Origin: Bacteriovoracaceae bacterium UBA2428
GTDB taxonomy: Bacteria > Bdellovibrionota > UBA2428
NCBI GenBank assembly: GCA_002343545.1
Contig: DDRA01000009.1
Span: 590-7,553, forward strand
Reading direction: 5' to 3'
Length of the DNA: 6,964 nt
Shown: positions 5,463 to 6,964 of the stretch, one piece after another
How positions within the stretch are numbered: position 1 is the stretch's first letter
How the letters are laid out: the number at the start of each line of letters is the position of its first letter
The notes under the pieces: model-generated
Told to the model about the DNA's origin: nothing
What the model saw: only the letters and a program-made list of their open reading frames with translations
Databases searched by the model: none
Program-made: the position numbers and the translations under genes

Positions 5463-6070
5463 CGGCTACGGCCTCATTTCGAATGCCGAATGGCAAACCA
5501 TTGCTCGCAACATCGAGCAGGTTTCTTCGAACTGGTCCTCGGGCACGGTGGGCACCGGAGCGCTGAACTACGGTCACTCCGATGGCTCGCCCAATAACGC
5601 GATCGCCGCGTCGAGCGACGACGCGGACCCTTGCTTCGAAACCGGGCAAAGTTGCAGCTCCACGACCTGGGACAGACAGCGTCGCACCTTCACCTTGAGC
5701 AATGGTGAGGTCATCTGGGATTTTGCGGGCAATGTTTGGCAGTGGACCGCCGATGCGAACTCCACCGTTTTTGGCGCCGACGCCTACATGTACGCCGTGA
5801 CCACAGCCACCCACACCGCTACGGGCACGATCGGCAGCGTTACGGGGAACGCCAAAACCGTCTTTGGCCCCCATGGCGACTACACTTCCCTTTCGAGCAC
5901 CCCTTCCGGTGGATTGGGTCGAGGCTACCTGAACGCGTCGGCCGGCGGAATCGCGCGCGGCGGCGCCATTTTCCAACGGTACCGACGCCGGAGCCTTTGC
6001 GGTCATCCTTTCAAGAGCCGACACGTACACCGGCGACCGTTACGGATTCCGCTGCGTCTACCGCCCCTAA
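5446..6070 (+). pseudogene. FGE/SUMF1-type (formylglycine-generating-enzyme-like) domain, frameshifted
   Basis: The frame is open from 5410 and usable from TTG at 5446. It encodes YGLISNAEWQTIARNIE, SNWSSG, GHSDGSPNNAIAAS, the diagnostic WDFAGNVWQW (ending at 5745) and GRGYLNASAGGIARGGAIF. The FGE fold then continues in the next frame after one extra C near 5973: NGTDAGAF, then GDRYGFRCVYRP and TAA at 6068-6070. DFAGNVW-W and GFRC are hallmark motifs of the FGE-sulfatase/EgtB/PvdO superfamily. The N-terminal lobe (the usual K-E-V-T-N-x-x-Y region) is missing. Members with these surface-lipoprotein features often lack the catalytic Cys pair and are thought to be non-enzymatic; I see no clear catalytic pair here. 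Without correction the frame runs on past 6000 into unrelated sequence and a deaminase tail, giving a false 317-residue ORF. Confidence 0.7.
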
Positions 6071-6076
6071 TCGAGA

Positions 6077-6118
6077 GTCGACAGGATAGCGCCGGCTATC
6101 ATCGCGCGTCCTGTCGAC
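6077..6118 (+). repeat. Long two-part hairpin after the FGE-domain gene
   Basis: GTCGACAGGA (6077-6086) and TCCTGTCGAC (6109-6118) are perfect 10-bp arms. Between them GATAGC (6085-6090) and GCTATC (6095-6100) form a further stem with a GCCG loop; the two stems share two bases, so they compete slightly. It begins 7 nt after the TAA at 6068-6070. It is the right place for a terminator, but no T-run follows, so it may instead be a repeat-element end or an mRNA 3' stabiliser. Confidence 0.45.
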
Positions 6119-6180
6119 CGCCCATCTTATCGGAGCGAGTGCGCTTAGACCAAAAAGCTCGAGCTAAGTCGAACGACTTC

Positions 6181-6399
6181 AAGGTCGAGGTGGTCAGGGG
6201 AGTCTTCAAGGAGGAAGCCCTGGGCTTGCTAAGTAGCTACGTCGCCAAGACGGGATATCGTGCGCACCTCTTGGACTCGTTAAATCTCGCGGAAGAAAAT
6301 GCCAAACGATCCGTTCGCGAGAAGAAGCGTTACTACAAAGTGGTTGAAAAATGCCCCAAGACGGCAGCTTTCCGGCAACGTTTATTGACCTTAATTTAA
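6181..6399 (+). pseudogene. Orphan C-terminal tail of a nucleoside deaminase paralogue
   Basis: The frame encodes VEVVRGVFKEEALGLL, SSYVAKTGYRAHLLDSLN and then a 38-residue basic extension ending LLTLI at 6399. The first 34 residues match the end of the intact deaminase (EVVTGVLKEEVLGLLKSY, VAKTGHRAHLLASLI; 3788-3892) at 26 of 34 positions by eye, and the DNA is also clearly similar with many silent differences. The catalytic HAE and PCxxC parts are absent upstream: the preceding sequence is the FGE-domain gene and a hairpin. There is no start or ribosome site of its own. It is probably a remnant of a second deaminase gene, lost by deletion, or a copy moved by recombination. Its end overlaps the first operator-like dyad of the winged-helix gene. 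Confidence 0.65.
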
Positions 6400-6423
6400 G
6401 GTTATATTACCTTGTTTTAAGGT
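6388..6423. promoter_or_regulatory. Tandem 15-bp dyads around a -10-like element, candidate autoregulatory operators
   Basis: ACCTTAATTTAAGGT (6388-6402) and ACCTTGTTTTAAGGT (6409-6423) differ at two central positions only. Their centres are 21 bp apart, two helical turns, so two bound dimers would sit on the same DNA face. The 6 bp between them is TATATT, five of six matches to TATAAT. The second copy ends immediately before the ATG at 6424. A weak -35 (TTTATT, 6381-6386) lies 16 bp upstream of TATATT. The adjacent winged-helix protein is the obvious candidate ligand. Confidence 0.65.
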
Positions 6424-6762
6424 ATGATACTTTCGGGACTTTTCGGAAACGAAACCGCAGCCAAGGTACTTCTCTACCTGGAGAACCATTCCACGGGATA
6501 CCCCAGCGGAATATCGTCTACGTTTGATATTCCCGTTAGCCAAATCCAAAGACAGCTTGAAAAATTCGAACGAGAGGGACTCTTGGCCAGCAAGCTTATA
6601 GGGAAAACTCGAAACTACACCTGGAACCCAAGGTGTTTCTATGTCCACGAGCTTCGAAGCATCCTCAAGAAAGCCACGGCCGCTCTGCCCGATTCCGAAA
6701 TCGAAAAGTACTTTAGACATCGCAGTCGACCGCGACGCGCCGGCAAGCCGCTACCTAAATGA
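6424..6762 (+). CDS. Small winged-helix transcriptional regulator (ArsR/MarR-like), candidate antitoxin-type partner
   Basis: The 112-residue product begins SGLFGNETAAKVLLYLENH, the usual opening of small winged-helix regulators ('LFGs-T-aKVL'). The recognition region follows (FDIPVSQIQRQLEKFEREGL), then the wing (ASKLIGKTRNYTWNP). The C-terminus has a helix (LRSILKKATAALPDSEIEKYF) and a basic tail (RHRSRPRRAGKPLPK) that could contact DNA or RNA. I recall similar proteins encoded just before nucleotidyltransferase (AbiEii-like) genes. The ATG fits the family start; AAGG lies only 1 nt upstream, too close for a normal Shine-Dalgarno, so a very short or leaderless mRNA is likely. Its TGA overlaps the ATG of the next gene (ATGA), so the two were translationally coupled before the insertion sequence arrived. 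Two operator-like dyads precede it. Confidence 0.78.
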   Translation: MILSGLFGNETAAKVLLYLENHSTGYPSGISSTFDIPVSQIQRQLEKFEREGLLASKLIGKTRNYTWNPRCFYVHELRSILKKATAALPDSEIEKYFRHRSRPRRAGKPLPK

Positions 6763-6806
6763 AGATTACTGCGAAGACCTCAATTGAAGATTTAGGTGCG
6801 TATGTC
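6759..6806 (+). pseudogene. First 16 codons of the coupled downstream gene, cut by an IS3-family element; putative nucleotidyltransferase
   Basis: ATG at 6759-6761 overlaps the stop of the winged-helix gene in an ATGA arrangement. It reads MKITAKTSIEDLGAYV up to 6806, exactly where the IS terminal sequence TGGGCTTATCCCC begins. The frame then runs through IS DNA to TAA at 6864-6866, so only a 35-residue chimeric peptide could be made. The opening 'MKIT...S-I-E-D-L-x-x-Y/I-V' resembles, from memory, the start of nucleotidyltransferase (AbiEii-like) proteins encoded after this kind of regulator. With 16 residues this is suggestive only. The rest of the gene should resume beyond the other end of the element, outside the window. 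Confidence 0.5.
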
Positions 6807-6839
6807 TGGGCTTATCCCCTTCGTTGGAGGAAGTGGGAC
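6807..6839. repeat. Terminal inverted repeat of the IS3-family element (one end)
   Basis: The start is set where host coding sequence (ending GCGTATGTC) gives way to TGGGCTTATCCCC. The inner boundary, about 33 bp in, is estimated from usual IS3-family repeat lengths. The partner end is not in the window. Confidence 0.5.
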
Positions 6840-6854
6840 CTCGCGGTTGATGGG

Positions 6855-6964
6855 CTACGCGGTTAACAGCTGCGCGTAGTTGTTTGCAAACTGAATCGGT
6901 GTCTTCTTTCCAAGTCTCTTCTGCGTTCGCTCCTCGTTGCATTCCCTTCTCCACGCCTCGATGA
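6855..6964 (-). CDS. IS3-family transposase (OrfB, DDE integrase core), C-terminal fragment
   Basis: Read on the minus strand from the window edge, the frame gives IEAWRRECNEERTQKRLG, then KKTPIQFANNYAQLLTA and TAG (6857-6855). This matches the invariant IS3/rve C-terminus pattern 'ie-WR-eYNeeRpH-sLg-ktP-eFa', just downstream of the third acidic residue of the DDE triad. The usual Y-N and R-P-H are C-N and R-T-Q here, both mild deviations. The N-terminal part and the OrfA/OrfB frameshift region lie beyond 6964. The frame should not be confused with a 62-codon frame on the same strand shifted by one base. Confidence 0.8.
   Translation of the reverse strand, partial: IEAWRRECNEERTQKRLGKKTPIQFANNYAQLLTA

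Larger units (their letters stand above)
6807..6964 (-). mobile_element. IS3-family insertion sequence, 3' end (continues past window)
   Basis: The element starts at 6807 with TGGGCTTATCCCCTTCGTTG, a 5'-TG end of IS3 type, and contains the C-terminus of an IS3-type transposase on the minus strand, whose stop is about 48 bp inside the end. The end resembles the IS150-like pattern CCC-N-GTTGGA as I remember it. GTC (6804-6806) or TGTC is the expected 3-4-bp target duplication and should recur after the other end. It interrupts the gene starting at 6759. Confidence 0.75.

Noticed and set aside
5404..6030. 208-codon minus-strand frame opposite the FGE domain
   Set aside because: Gly/Arg/Val-rich shadow without motifs; the plus strand encodes DFAGNVWQW and GFRC.
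6766..6954. 62-codon minus-strand frame in the IS end
   Set aside because: It is one base out of register with the frame that gives the conserved IS3 transposase C-terminus, and it crosses the IS boundary.
1..6964. CRISPR array, tRNA or rRNA genes
   Set aside because: No regularly spaced repeats, cloverleaf-like sequence or rRNA signature seen on either strand.

Overview
The window looks like part of a diderm (Gram-negative) bacterial chromosome of moderately high G+C. Three signal peptides end in lipoprotein boxes (LSAC, TVGC, LAAAC), one beta-barrel-like product ends in an aromatic outer-membrane signature, and an oligoribonuclease gene is present. The lipoproteins with a formylglycine-generating-enzyme (FGE/SUMF1-type) domain and the style of the small winged-helix regulator recall Bdellovibrionota (Bdellovibrio/Oligoflexia-like bacteria). 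That placement rests on memory of the families, not on a search.

Layout. (1) 3-1154, plus strand: two abutting genes, an HD-domain metal-dependent phosphohydrolase or oxygenase (5'-truncated by the window edge) and a diverged homologue that has lost every metal ligand. (2) 1155-1487: no intact gene; two inverted repeats and the remains of a small lipoprotein gene split over three frames. (3) 1488-3299: a divergent pair, a HELFH-type metallopeptidase lipoprotein (minus) and a Cro/C1-type regulator (plus), sharing an A+T-rich intergenic region with a 27-bp dyad. (4) 3392-4451: a TadA/guanine-deaminase-like nucleoside deaminase (plus) convergent with oligoribonuclease orn (minus). (5) 4452-6070: a well-formed intrinsic terminator, then a broken beta-barrel-like gene, a lipoprotein N-terminus and an FGE-domain coding region, with frame breaks near 4936-4945, 5410-5460 and 5973. 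(6) 6071-6399: a long hairpin, then an orphan deaminase C-terminal tail homologous to the end of the intact deaminase upstream. (7) 6388-6964: two 15-bp operator-like dyads, a small winged-helix regulator, and the first 16 codons of an overlapping gene cut by an IS3-family insertion sequence that runs off the window.

The most interesting piece is the last block. The regulator and its overlapping partner, with tandem operators around the putative -10, look like an autoregulated two-gene module. It is possibly an antitoxin-like regulator with a nucleotidyltransferase-type toxin, and the IS has inactivated the second gene. The pseudo-HD partner in block 1 and the deaminase tail in block 6 are the next most informative. 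Essential-type genes are intact, while surface-protein genes carry frame breaks, so either the surface genes are decaying or the assembly has small indels there.
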